A stretch of 64,000 bases of DNA from Thermoanaerobaculales bacterium (GTDB taxonomy: Bacteria > Acidobacteriota > Thermoanaerobaculia > Thermoanaerobaculales > Sulfomarinibacteraceae), in the NCBI GenBank assembly GCA_035358815.1, contig DAOPQC010000003.1:310001-374000 (forward strand), read 5' to 3'. The notes under the pieces were generated by a model that saw nothing but the letters and a program-made list of their open reading frames with translations, was not told where the DNA came from and searched no databases. Below are positions 34,893 to 42,900 of the stretch, piece by piece. Numbering within the stretch: the stretch's first letter is position 1; every line of letters starts with the position of its first letter. A program made the position numbers and the translations under genes.

Positions 34893-35905
34893 GGTGCGCT
34901 CCCATCGAGCAGCTCCCACAGGCGGTCCCAGCCCCCGTCGACCGGCTCCACCTCGGCCTCGACCTCCCAGACCGGCGGGTCGCCGGGCAGCTTGACGGCG
35001 TCCTTGCCGGTCGACACCAGGGTGGCGCCGGCGGCGGCCGCCGCGGCGGCCAGCCACGCCAGGTCGGAGGATGTGTAGCGGTGGTGGTCGGGGAACCAGC
35101 GGCTCCCCGCCATCACGGCCCCGGCCTCTGCGAGCAGCGCGGCGAAGCCCTGCGGTCGGCCGACGCCGGCGAAGGCGAACAGCCGGCGCCCGGCAAGCGC
35201 CTGTGGACCCTGCCAGCCGAGCGGCGTCCGTACCCTCGACAGGCGCAGCCGCGCCGCCAGCACCGGCACCCGGGGGGCGTAGACCGCGACCGCCGCGGCC
35301 ACCGTTTCGACCACCGTCCGGTGGTCCGCCGGCACCTTGGTCAGGAGCACCGCCGAGGCACGCCGCAGGGCACTCATCGGCTCGCGCAGCCGGCCGCGCG
35401 GCGGCAGGCGGCCGCCGCCCCAGGGGTCGCCCGCGTCGACCAGCACCAGGTCGAGGTCGCGCGCAAGGCGCAGGTGCTGGAAGCCGTCGTCGAGCAGCAC
35501 CACGTCGGCGCCGCGCTCGACTGCGGTTCGCCCGCCGCGCACCCGGTCGGCGTCGACCACGATCGGCACGCCGGGCAGACGGCGGGCGAGCTCGGCCGGC
35601 TCGTCGCCGATCGCCTCGACCTTCAGGCCGGGCTCCGGCCCGATCACCACCAGCGGCTCGGCCGACGACCGCCGGTAGCCGCGGGTCAGCACCGCCGGCC
35701 GGCGGCCGCGCTCGATGAGGTCGCGGGCCAGCGCGACCACGGTCGGGGTCTTGCCGGTGCCGCCGAAGGTCAGGTTGCCGACCGACACCACCGGCACCTC
35801 GATGCGGTGCGATCGCAGCCAGCCCCGCCCGTAGCCGGCGGCCCGCGCCCGGACCGCCGCCGCATAGAGCGGCGAGAGCGGCAGCAGCAGGTCGGCCCAG
35901 GTCAC
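34889..35905 (-). CDS. lpxK: Tetraacyldisaccharide 4'-kinase
   Basis: 338 residues. LpxK phosphorylates the 4' position of the lipid A disaccharide. The N-terminal helix region is followed by the P-loop VGNLTFGGTGKTPTVVALAR, then ILTRGYRR-type VLTRGYRR and LLDDGFQHLRLARDLDLVLV with the catalytic Asp pair. The end of the protein reads STGKDAVKLPG. ATG at 35905 overlaps the waaA stop by 4 nt. The order waaA-lpxK-lpxL forms a lipid A operon. Confidence 0.95.
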   Translation of the reverse strand: MTWADLLLPLSPLYAAAVRARAAGYGRGWLRSHRIEVPVVSVGNLTFGGTGKTPTVVALARDLIERGRRPAVLTRGYRRSSAEPLVVIGPEPGLKVEAIGDEPAELARRLPGVPIVVDADRVRGGRTAVERGADVVLLDDGFQHLRLARDLDLVLVDAGDPWGGGRLPPRGRLREPMSALRRASAVLLTKVPADHRTVVETVAAAVAVYAPRVPVLAARLRLSRVRTPLGWQGPQALAGRRLFAFAGVGRPQGFAALLAEAGAVMAGSRWFPDHHRYTSSDLAWLAAAAAAAGATLVSTGKDAVKLPGDPPVWEVEAEVEPVDGGWDRLWELLDGSAP

Positions 35906-37185
35906 GGACCGCCCCGATCGATCAGCGCGAGCAGCGCGTCGACCGTGCGCGCGGTGGCGCCCCGGTTGGCCTCGATGACCGCGCGGCCGGCGACTCCGGC
36001 CCGCCGCGCCTCCTCCGGGTCAGCCAGCCAGCCGGCGATAGCGGCCTCGAGGCCGGCGCAGTCGGCCACCAGCCGCGCGCCGCCGGCCGCCACCATCTCC
36101 TGGTAGACCTCGCGGAAGTTGAAGACGTGCGGCCCGCTGAGCACCGGGACCGCCCACGCCGCCGGCTCGAGCGGGTTGTGGCCGCCGGTCGCGATCAGCG
36201 AGCCGCCGATGAAGGCGAGCGCGGCGTGCCGGTAGACCCGGGCCAGCTCGCCGATCGAGTCGAGCAGCACCACGTCGCAGGCGGCGGCCGCGCTGTCGAG
36301 CGCGCTGCGGCGGGCGAACGCGATCCCGCGCTCCTCGAGCAGCCGGGCCACCGCGTCGAAGCGCTCCGGGTGGCGGGGGGCGAGCACGAGGAGGAGCGGC
36401 CCGCCGCGGCGGGCGGCGCCGGCTGCCGCCTCGAGCACTACCGCCTCCTCGCCCTCCATGGTCGAGCCCGCCACCACGACCGGCCGGCGGGCGGCGAGCT
36501 CGGCCAGCCGGCCGGCCCAGTCGAGCGGGGCCGGGTCCGGCTCCAGGTCGTACTTGATGTTGCCGGTCACCACGATCCGCTCGCCGTGAACTCCGAGCGA
36601 CGCGAAGCGCTCGCTATCGGCTCGCCCGCGCACCAGCGCCAGGCTGAGCGGCGCCAGCAGCGGCGCCAGCAGGCCGCGGGCCCGCCGGTAGCGCGTCGCC
36701 GAGGCGTCGGACAGGCGCCCGTTGACCACCGCCACCGGCACGCCGCGGCGGCCGGCCTGGTGGAGCAGCTCCGGCCACAGCTCGGTCTCGACCAGCACCA
36801 GCAGCCGCGGCCGGGCGGCCTCGAACACCCTGGCGACCGGGCCCGGCAGGTCGAGCGGGCAGGGGAGGACGCTCACCCCGCCGGCGGCGGTGCGCCGCGC
36901 CAGCTCGAGGCCGGCCGCGGTGGTGGCGGTCAGGAGCACCGGCAGCTGCGGGCGCCGCGCCGCCAACTCGCGGAGCAGCCGCCGCGTCAGCTCGACCTCG
37001 CCGACCGACACTGCCTGCACCCAGATTCCGTCCGGTGCGAGTTCGGGCAGCCGGCGCGCCATCCGCTCGGCGAACCGCGGCCGGCGCTTGCCGCTCAGCC
37101 GGTCGCGCAGCAGCAGCCACGGCACGGCGATCGGCAGCCCGAGCCGGAGCAGCGCGCGGTACAGCCAGAGGCTGGCCTGGGCCAT
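35902..37185 (-). CDS. waaA: 3-deoxy-D-manno-octulosonic acid transferase
   Basis: 427 residues. WaaA (KdtA) transfers Kdo to lipid IVA. The N-terminal membrane anchor (SLWLYRALLRLGLPIAVPWL) is followed by WVQAVSVGEV, then LVLVETELWPELLHQAGRRG with the conserved acidic residue. GNIKYDLEPDP and the nucleotide-binding FIGGSLIATGGHNPLEPAAW come later. The ATG at 37185 gives MAQASLWLYR; upstream in-frame sequence is not homologous. It is divergent from the nucleotidyltransferase gene. Confidence 0.95.
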   Translation of the reverse strand: MAQASLWLYRALLRLGLPIAVPWLLLRDRLSGKRRPRFAERMARRLPELAPDGIWVQAVSVGEVELTRRLLRELAARRPQLPVLLTATTAAGLELARRTAAGGVSVLPCPLDLPGPVARVFEAARPRLLVLVETELWPELLHQAGRRGVPVAVVNGRLSDASATRYRRARGLLAPLLAPLSLALVRGRADSERFASLGVHGERIVVTGNIKYDLEPDPAPLDWAGRLAELAARRPVVVAGSTMEGEEAVVLEAAAGAARRGGPLLLVLAPRHPERFDAVARLLEERGIAFARRSALDSAAAACDVVLLDSIGELARVYRHAALAFIGGSLIATGGHNPLEPAAWAVPVLSGPHVFNFREVYQEMVAAGGARLVADCAGLEAAIAGWLADPEEARRAGVAGRAVIEANRGATARTVDALLALIDRGGP

Positions 37186-37327
37186 CGCGGCAAGGATAGC
37201 CCCGCCGGGCGCCGCCCGGCCACCCGCCGGACCGGTGCCCACCCGGCCGCGCTATCCTCTCTGCCATGGACCGGTCCACCGCGACCGAGACCGGGCTCGG
37301 GCCCGCCGCGGGCCCGGTGCTCGTGCC

Positions 37328-38296
37328 GTGAGCCGCCCAACGGTGTCGGCGGCGATGGTCCTCGCCGCGGGCCGTGGCGAGCGGATGCGCCCGCTGTCCG
37401 ACGTCCTCCCGAAGCCTGCCCTGCCGCTGCCGGACGGGCCGGTGGTGTCGGCGGCGCTGCGGCTGGCGGCCGCGGCCGGGGCGCCCAACATCACCGTCAA
37501 CCTGTGGCACCTGGCCGACCGGATGGAGCATGCCCTCCGCGGCCTCGGCCTCGAGGGGACCACCATCGTCACCTCGCGCGAGGAGACCCTGATGGGCACG
37601 GCCGGCGGCCTCGCTCTGGCCCGCAGCCGTGGCTTGCTCGGCCGCTCTGGTCCGCTGCTGGTCGTCAACGGCGACTGCCTGCTGTCACTCGACCTCGGGG
37701 CGCTGCTCGAGCGCGGCACGAGCTCCGATGATCTCGTCACCCTGGCGCTCATGCTCCACCCCGACCCTCGGCGCTGGTCGCGCGTCGTCCTCGGCGCCCC
37801 GGGCAAGGTCGGGGCCATGCTGCCGCCCGGCCCGCCGGCGCCCGACGAGGTGCCGTTCCTCTACCCCGGGGTGATGGTGGTCTCGCGGCAGGCGCTCGAC
37901 GCGCTGCCGGTCCAGCCCGGTGCGACGCCGGACGCGCTGTGGGAGCCGGCGCGCGCGGCCGGCCGGCTGGGCGGGGTGGTGGTGAGCGGCCGCTGGCGCG
38001 AGGTCGGCTCGCCGTCCGGCTATCTGACGGCCGCACTCGACCAGCTCGCCGGCCGGTCCGCCATCGACCCGACCGCGTCGGTCGACCCCGGCGCCGCTCT
38101 GCGCGCGACCTTCGCCGGCAACCGGGCGCGGGTCGCAGCCGGCGCGGTGGTGGAGGAGTCCGTGCTGGCCTGCGGGGCGGCCGTCGGCCGCGGCGCGCGG
38201 GTCAGCCGCTCGGTGCTGCTCGGGCCGGTCGAGGTCGGCGAGGGGGCAGTCCTCACGGATCAGCTCCTCGCCGCCCCGTTGCCGCTCGGGGGTTAG
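37328..38296 (+). CDS. Sugar-1-phosphate nucleotidyltransferase (MurU/mannose-1-P type)
   Basis: 322 residues. The nucleotide-binding signature is AMVLAAGRGERMRPLSDVLP followed by KPALPL, with GTAGGLALAR and the metal-binding VVNGDCLLS. The C-terminal part from about residue 235 has hexapeptide-like repeats (IDPTASVDPGAA, ARVAAGAVVEESVLACGAAV). This points to a sugar-phosphate activation enzyme in envelope or exopolysaccharide synthesis; substrate is unknown. GTG 37328 is the likely start, chosen because homology begins 8 residues later. Ends in TAG. Confidence 0.82.
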   Translation: MSRPTVSAAMVLAAGRGERMRPLSDVLPKPALPLPDGPVVSAALRLAAAAGAPNITVNLWHLADRMEHALRGLGLEGTTIVTSREETLMGTAGGLALARSRGLLGRSGPLLVVNGDCLLSLDLGALLERGTSSDDLVTLALMLHPDPRRWSRVVLGAPGKVGAMLPPGPPAPDEVPFLYPGVMVVSRQALDALPVQPGATPDALWEPARAAGRLGGVVVSGRWREVGSPSGYLTAALDQLAGRSAIDPTASVDPGAALRATFAGNRARVAAGAVVEESVLACGAAVGRGARVSRSVLLGPVEVGEGAVLTDQLLAAPLPLGG

Positions 38297-38305
38297 CTTT
38301 CGCTC

Positions 38306-38346
38306 CTGTCTCCGTCTCCGTGCCCGTGCGGGCGGTGAGGCAGTGG
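38306..38346. repeat. C-rich hexamer words followed by two octamers
   Basis: CCGTCT/CCGTGC words at 38306-38330 run into the octamers GGCGGTGA and GGCAGTGG (38331-38346). The same hexamer/octamer neighbourhood occurs at 33727-33834. It lies in the convergent gap after the nucleotidyltransferase. Confidence 0.65.
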
Positions 38347-38384
38347 GGAATCGAACCACCCACCCGGGCCCGCTCCTGGTGATG

Positions 38385-38509
38385 GGCAGCCAGGATGGCT
38401 ACCCCACAACTCCGGTTCCGTGCCCGTGCCCGATCGGCAGCCGGGATGGCCGCCCCACAACTCCGGTTCCGTGCCCGTGCCCGTGCCCGTCTCCGTCTCC
38501 GAGCCCGCG
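38385..38509. repeat. Tandem 51-bp compound repeat: GGCAGCC unit plus hexamers
   Basis: Two copies (from 38385 and 38436, period 51) of GGCAGCCAGGATGGC, then a variable dinucleotide, then CCCCACAACTCCGG, each followed by CCGTGC hexamers. The second copy continues into a longer hexamer run to 38509. The GGCAGCC unit recurs at 49858-49884 and 53404-53431. Confidence 0.8.
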
Positions 38510-38524
38510 ACGTCCCCCTGCCAC

Positions 38525-39145
38525 TCACATCCCGACGCCGCGCCACCTCCGCCATCCCTCCCGCCACACCAGCGAGTTCACCCGCGCCGTCCCGCCGTAC
38601 ACCCGGAGCACCCGCATCCGCGCGTGGTGATCGGTGAGGTAGACCGAGCTCGGGGTCGCGGTGCTGCCCGGGGTGAAGGTGATGATGTCGCCGCGCCCGG
38701 CCCGCACCGGGTCGTCGAGATCGCCGGCGAGCCGGCCCGAGCCATCCGGGTCCGGCACCGGGACGTGCTGGAGGATGCCGAGCCCGGCGGTCGCACCCGT
38801 CAGCTCGAGAACCTCGCCGATCACCCGGTCCCGCCCGCTCGCGAGGTCGTCGCGGCGCAGGCCGTCGCCGTCGCCGTCCTCGGCGATGAAGCAGCGCCAC
38901 TCGGAGGACCCCGGCCGCTCGAACACCAGCGCGGTGGCGCGCTGCCGCATGACCGCGTGGGCCCGGCAGCGCACCATCATCCCCCACAGCCGGCCGGCCG
39001 TGCCGCGCAGCGCCGCAGCCCGCCGGGCCTCGTCTAGGGTCGGCGCTGCGGCCACCGTCATCATCGCCATCACCGACAGCGCCACCAGCATCTCGACCAG
39101 AGTCCGGCCCGAGTGCGCGCGGCGGCCGCCCCCGCCCTCGCCCAT
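38525..39145 (-). CDS. Type IV pilin/pseudopilin-like protein (GspH/FimT type)
   Basis: 206 residues. The N-terminus has a prepilin peptidase-type site, SGRTLVEMLVALSVMAMM: Gly-1, Glu+5 and a hydrophobic helix, with Arg instead of the usual Phe at +1. The C-terminal domain is Gly/Asp-rich (EDGDGDGLRRDD) and ends with a basic WREGWRRWRG stretch. ATG 39145 has GGAGG 5 nt upstream. FimT/GspH-like minor pilins act in type IV pili, DNA uptake or type II secretion; no other pilus gene is nearby, but comEA precedes it. Confidence 0.75.
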   Translation of the reverse strand: MGEGGGGRRAHSGRTLVEMLVALSVMAMMTVAAAPTLDEARRAAALRGTAGRLWGMMVRCRAHAVMRQRATALVFERPGSSEWRCFIAEDGDGDGLRRDDLASGRDRVIGEVLELTGATAGLGILQHVPVPDPDGSGRLAGDLDDPVRAGRGDIITFTPGSTATPSSVYLTDHHARMRVLRVYGGTARVNSLVWREGWRRWRGVGM

Positions 39146-39155
39146 GGCTGCCTCC

Positions 39156-39180
39156 AAAAACGCGGCCCCGAAGGGCCGCG
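39156..39180 (-). terminator. Rho-independent terminator after comEA
   Basis: On the minus strand an 8-bp stem CGCGGCCC/GGGCCGCG with a UUCG tetraloop is followed by GTTTTT-type U tract (39156-39160). It lies 29 nt after the comEA stop and only 10 nt before the pilin start, so pilin expression may depend on read-through or a buried promoter. Confidence 0.82.
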
Positions 39181-39208
39181 TCCCGTCCACGCCTTCCGAT
39201 TGGATCGA

Positions 39209-39553
39209 TCACTCCTTGGCCGCGGCCGGCTTCGGGCGCGGCAGCCGCACCTTCTCGGTGAGGCTGGTGGCGCCGCTGGTCACGACGTAAGGCCGGAGCT
39301 TCTCCAGCGACTTGTCGCCGATCCCCTGGACCGCCGTCAGCTCGTCCACCTTCTCGAACGGGCCGTTGGCCTCGCGGAACTCGATGATGCGTGCGGCGAG
39401 CGCCGGGCCGACCCCGGGCAGCAGCTGCAGCTGGTCCGCGGTTGCGGTGTTGACGTTGACTGCCCTCGGGGGAGCCGCCCGCCCATCCTGGGCCGCGGCC
39501 ACCGTCGCGATGAGCAGCAGGACGCACAGAAGCGGCAGGGCTCGAGCTGCCAT
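39209..39553 (-). CDS. ComEA-like helix-hairpin-helix DNA-binding protein
   Basis: 114 residues. A signal peptide (ALPLLCVLLLIATVAAAQ) precedes two helix-hairpin-helix motifs: VNVNTATADQLQLLPGVGPA and VDELTAVQGIGDKSLEKLRP. This matches short ComEA proteins that bind incoming DNA in the periplasm during transformation. AAAGGAG precedes ATG 39553. The neighbouring pilin-like gene fits a competence role; other functions such as nuclease accessory are possible. Confidence 0.85.
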   Translation of the reverse strand: MAARALPLLCVLLLIATVAAAQDGRAAPPRAVNVNTATADQLQLLPGVGPALAARIIEFREANGPFEKVDELTAVQGIGDKSLEKLRPYVVTSGATSLTEKVRLPRPKPAAAKE

Positions 39554-39960
39554 TGCTCTTCTCCTTTCGTGTGCTGGCTCGTGGAAGGCCACCGACTGAC
39601 GACGACTGAGACGCTCATGAGCCGCGCATGGTCACCTCCGGCGGTGCGATCGGCAGTCGCCAGCGCACGCTCCGTGCCATCGCCGTTCCAGGGTGGAAGT
39701 TCTTTGTGGCCAGGCAGTTGGCGCGCTGGCGACGGGAAGGCTCGAGGGGCCGCTGTCGCAATTTTCTGTCACCGGGGCGGAGTCCTCGCGGCAGCCCGGG
39801 TGTCGCACTTTTCTGACACCGACGGGCTGCTCTGCGCCTCGGCCCGCGGCCTCGGTGCGCGGCCCGTGGCCGCGACGGCAGGTCTCGCCATCGCGTTTGC
39901 GCCCGGCCGTCTCGGCCGGCTGTGCCCGCCGTCCCTCTTTGCTAAGATGCAGCCGGCCCG
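39554..39960. other. Divergent intergenic region, no gene found
   Basis: Separates comEA (minus) from the deoxynucleoside kinase (plus). It contains the 21-nt direct repeats at 39754-39821 and a TAAGAT -10-like box at 39943-39948, only about 13 nt before the kinase ATG, which could mean a very short or leaderless transcript. No supported coding region. Confidence 0.5.
39754..39821. repeat. Two 21-nt near-identical repeats
   Basis: TGTCGCAATTTTCTGTCACCG (written in two parts: TGTCGCAATTTT and CTGTCACCG) at 39754-39774 and TGTCGCACTTTT-CTGACACCG at 39801-39821 differ at two positions and are 47 bp apart. The second copy is a dyad, GGTGTC-N10-GACACC. They are AT-rich islands in GC-rich DNA. A regulator site or mobile-element end is possible. 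Confidence 0.55.
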
Positions 39961-40650
39961 ATGAGCCAGAAGATCCCCTTCCGTCACATCGCCGTTGAAG
40001 GACCGATCGGCGTCGGCAAGACCTCGCTGGTCCAGGCGCTCGCAGATCGGTTCGAGGGCGTGATGGTGCTCGAGGACATCACCAACCCGTTCCTACCGGA
40101 CTTCTACGAGGGCCGCGCGGGCGCCGCCTTCCAGGTCCAGATCTACTTCCTGCTGTCGCGCTACCAGCAGCAGCGCGAGATCCGGCAGATGAATCTGTTC
40201 CAGCGGCTGGTCCTGGCGGACTACACCTTCCCCAAGGACCGGATCTTCGCCTACCTCAACCTCGACGACACCGACCTGCGCGTCTACGAGAAGCTGTACC
40301 CGGTCCTCGAGCAGGAGGTGGCGACCCCCGACCTCGTGATCTACATGCAGGCCTCGGTGCCCGTGCTGCTCGAGCGCATCGCCCGTCGCGGCAGGGAGTT
40401 CGAGCGCACCATCGACCCCGACTACCTGGTCCGGCTCAGCGAGGCGTACTCCTACTACTTCTTCCACTACCGGGAAACGCCGCTGCTGGTGGTCAACACC
40501 GACGACATCGACTTCGTCAATCGGCGCGCCGACCTCGAGGCCCTGATCGATCAGGTCATGCGCTGCCGGCCCGGCACCCAGGTCTACGTCCCGATCTCCG
40601 ACCCCGGCGCGCCGCCCCTGCGGCCGACCAGCCCCGAGCCCAAGCACTGA
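39961..40650 (+). CDS. Deoxynucleoside kinase-family protein
   Basis: 229 residues of the dNK/dGK/dCK family, which phosphorylates deoxynucleosides for salvage. P-loop IAVEGPIGVGKTSLVQALAD, catalytic Glu region LEDITNPFLPDFYEG, the ADYTFPKDRIFAYLNL segment (DR-type motif) and the lid MQASVPVLLERIARRGREFE are visible. The length fits bacterial members. No clear ribosome-binding site precedes the ATG. The next gene starts within its stop codon (TGATG). Confidence 0.88.
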   Translation: MSQKIPFRHIAVEGPIGVGKTSLVQALADRFEGVMVLEDITNPFLPDFYEGRAGAAFQVQIYFLLSRYQQQREIRQMNLFQRLVLADYTFPKDRIFAYLNLDDTDLRVYEKLYPVLEQEVATPDLVIYMQASVPVLLERIARRGREFERTIDPDYLVRLSEAYSYYFFHYRETPLLVVNTDDIDFVNRRADLEALIDQVMRCRPGTQVYVPISDPGAPPLRPTSPEPKH

Positions 40651-41051
40651 TGCTGAGCCGGACCTTCCTGAGGGCGCTGATCGTCGGCGGCACCGCGGCG
40701 ATCGGCGAGCCGGACGGCATGGCGATGGTCACGGTCGACGCCGACCTGCTCGACGCCGCCGACCTCGATCAGCTCGAGCGGGTCGAGGTCCGCGCTCTCG
40801 CCGGGAGCGGCTCGCTCGACGCGGTCCTGCTCCGCGGCCCGGCCGGCAGCGGGGTGATCCGGATCGACGGCGGCGGCGGGGGCGCCCTGGCCGGCGGCGG
40901 CCGGGTGGTGATCGCGGCGTGGTCGGCGGCCGACCGTACCGAGCTGCCCACCCTGCGGGCTCGCGTCGTCGCACTCGACGGCGCCAACCGCATCGCCGAG
41001 ACGCTCGAGATCCCGGTCGCCGGCAGCGACGGCCCGCCATTCATCCCCTGA
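40650..41051 (+). CDS. Aspartate 1-decarboxylase-like protein lacking the pyruvoyl site
   Basis: 133 residues resembling PanD, the beta-alanine-forming enzyme of pantothenate synthesis. VTVDADLLDAADLDQLERVE matches the PanD core after the cleavage site, and RGPAGSGVIRIDG plus GGRVVIAAWSA match later strands. The end LRARVVALDGANRIAETLEI also aligns. True PanD self-cleaves between Gly24 and Ser25 in a VGSVTVD-type motif to make its pyruvoyl group; here the motif is AMVTVD, so both residues are lost. The active-site Lys near residue 9 is also not evident. A pseudoenzyme is likely. It is translationally coupled to the kinase gene. Confidence 0.75.
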   Translation: MLSRTFLRALIVGGTAAIGEPDGMAMVTVDADLLDAADLDQLERVEVRALAGSGSLDAVLLRGPAGSGVIRIDGGGGGALAGGGRVVIAAWSAADRTELPTLRARVVALDGANRIAETLEIPVAGSDGPPFIP

Positions 41052-41118
41052 TCGGCCGCCCGGCGCCGCTGTCGGCCCGGCGCCCGCTTCCGCTATAGTC
41101 AGGCGACGAGGTGACGCC

Positions 41119-42405
41119 ATGCTGTCCCGCGACCTCTTCCGGACCGATCCCGATCGCATCCGCGCGATGCTCGCGCTGCGCCGCGCCGACACGCCGTTCG
41201 AGCGCCTGCTCGAGGTCGACCGCGAGTGGCGGTCGATCGTGGTCCGGCTCGACGAGGCGCGGGCGGCCCGCAAGGCCGGCTCCAAGGAGGTCGGCAAGCT
41301 GTTCCAGGAGGGCCGCAAGGACGAGGGCGAGGCGAGGCGCGCCGAGATGGCGGCGCTCGGCGACGAGATCGCGGCGCTGGAGGAGCGCGGGCGCGCGCTC
41401 GAGGCCGAGCTCGAGTCGTTCGAGCTGTCGATCCCCAACCTGATCCACGACACCGTGCCCGAGGGCGCTGACGCCGACGACAACCGGGTCGAGCGAAGCT
41501 GGGGCGAGCCGCGGGCCTTCGACTTCGAGCCGCAGGCGCACTGGGACCTCGGCGTCGCGCTCGGCATCCTCGACTTCGAGCGCGCCGCCAAGATCGCGGG
41601 CGCCCGCTTCGCCGTTCTCGCCGGCGCCGGCGCCGCCCTCGAGCGGGCCCTCATCTCCTACATGCTCGACCTCCAGACCCGGGTCAACGGCTATCGCGAG
41701 GTGCTGCCCCCCTACCTCGTCAACTCGGCCTCGCTCACCGGCACCGGCCAGCTGCCGAAGTTCGGCGCCGACCTGTTCAAGGTCGAGGGCACCGACTTCT
41801 ACCTGGCGCCGACGGCCGAGGTCCCGGTCACCAACCTCCACCGCGACGAGACCCTGGACGAGGCCGCGCTGCCGCTGCGCTACTGCGCGTTCACGCCCTG
41901 CTTCCGCGCCGAGGCCGGCTCCTACGGCAAGGACGTGCGCGGCCTGATCCGCCTCCACCAGTTCCACAAGGTCGAGCTGGTCGAGTTCGCGACGCCGGAG
42001 ACCTCGTGGGAGCGGCTCGAGCGGCTGACCGCCGCCGCCGAGTCGGTGCTGCAGGGGCTCGAGCTCCCCTACCGGGTGGTCGCGCTGTCGAGCGGCGACC
42101 TCGGCTTCTCGGCGGCCAAGACCTACGACCTCGAGGTCTGGCTGCCGGCGGCCGCGACCTACCGCGAGATCTCGTCCTGCACCAACTTCACCGACTTCCA
42201 GGCCCGGCGCGCCCGCGTCCGCTACCGCCCGGCGGACGGCGGCAAGCCGCGGCTGGTCCACACCCTCAACGGCTCCGGGCTCGCGGTCGGCCGCACCCTG
42301 GTCGCCGCGCTCGAGAACTACCAGCAACGGGACGGCTCGGTGGTGGTGCCGCAGGCCCTGCGGCCCTACCTCCACGGCCTCGAGGTGATCGAGCCGCAGG
42401 GCTGA
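41119..42405 (+). CDS. serS: Seryl-tRNA synthetase
   Basis: 428 residues. The N-terminal tRNA-binding coiled coil spans about 28-100 (EVDREWRSIVVRLDEARAAR, GRALEAELESFEL). The class II core has TSE-like PTAEVPVTNLHRDE, motif 2 FRAEAGSYGKDVRGLIRLHQ and motif 3 NGSGLAVGRTLVAALENYQ. The start MLSRDLFRTDPDRIRAML is normal. It lies 67 nt after the PanD-like gene. The 3' flank holds repeat arrays in the convergent gap to the HD gene. Confidence 0.96.
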   Translation: MLSRDLFRTDPDRIRAMLALRRADTPFERLLEVDREWRSIVVRLDEARAARKAGSKEVGKLFQEGRKDEGEARRAEMAALGDEIAALEERGRALEAELESFELSIPNLIHDTVPEGADADDNRVERSWGEPRAFDFEPQAHWDLGVALGILDFERAAKIAGARFAVLAGAGAALERALISYMLDLQTRVNGYREVLPPYLVNSASLTGTGQLPKFGADLFKVEGTDFYLAPTAEVPVTNLHRDETLDEAALPLRYCAFTPCFRAEAGSYGKDVRGLIRLHQFHKVELVEFATPETSWERLERLTAAAESVLQGLELPYRVVALSSGDLGFSAAKTYDLEVWLPAAATYREISSCTNFTDFQARRARVRYRPADGGKPRLVHTLNGSGLAVGRTLVAALENYQQRDGSVVVPQALRPYLHGLEVIEPQG

Positions 42406-42451
42406 CGTCGGTCAGCCCAGGAGATGGAGGCGACCCGGGCCCTCATCTCCG

Positions 42452-42474
42452 GCCCGCTTCCGCGCCCGCGCCCG
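42452..42474. repeat. Short C-rich hexamer array 3' of serS
   Basis: CCGCTT/CCGCGC words. With the G-rich array at 42713-42868 it forms an inverted pair across about 240 nt. The intervening 42475-42712 shows no gene; part of it (CCGCCGAGGGCGCGGAGACC near 42528) looks like low-complexity intergenic sequence. Confidence 0.6.
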
Positions 42475-42712
42475 ACCGAGCACTCTCCCGATCTGGAAAC
42501 CTCGGAAGAGACCCAGCTCATCAAACCGCCGAGGGCGCGGAGACCGCTGAGATCGTCGCAGAAGTCCATCTGACCATGCTTGGCGTGCTCTGCGCCCGCC
42601 GCGGTTCAGATGAAAGGCGCCAACTCCGTGAGTGCGCCCCATCAAGGATCGGCTGGGCGATGATGGATCCGCTCGGGGAAACGATGCCATCGAGCGGGCG
42701 CAGTGAGAAATC

Positions 42713-42868
42713 TGGGCGCGGGCACGGAAGCGGGCGGGAAGTCCGGGAACGGGAACGGGAACGGGCAGTGGAGCGGGATCCTCGTCGGGCGCGGGCACGG
42801 AAGCGGGCGCGGAAGCGGGCGGGAATCCCGGGAACGGGGACGGGAACGGGAGCGGGAACGGGCTCGCG
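42713..42868. repeat. G-rich hexamer array, internally duplicated
   Basis: About 155 nt of CGG-anchored words. Two blocks, from 42714 and 42787 (offset about 73 nt), share GGGCGCGGGCACGGAAGCGG and then diverge in word number and choice: CGGGAA words in the first, CGGGAA/CGGGGA/CGGGAG in the second. GGG runs every 6 nt give G-quadruplex-type spacing on the + strand. Confidence 0.82.
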
Positions 42869-42869
42869 G

Positions 42870-42900
42870 CCTATCCCCCAGATCCCAGATCCTATCCCCT
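42870..42900. repeat. Heptamer array containing the HD-gene stop codon
   Basis: CCTATCC CCCAGAT CCCAGAT CCTATCC CCT, exact 7-nt period. The TAG stop of the HD gene (42892-42894, minus strand) lies inside the last full unit, so its final Arg-Gly codons are array sequence. Confidence 0.78.

Noticed and set aside
37266..37330. 21-codon ORF before the nucleotidyltransferase
   Set aside because: No ribosome-binding site or homology; it overlaps the GTG start of the real gene.
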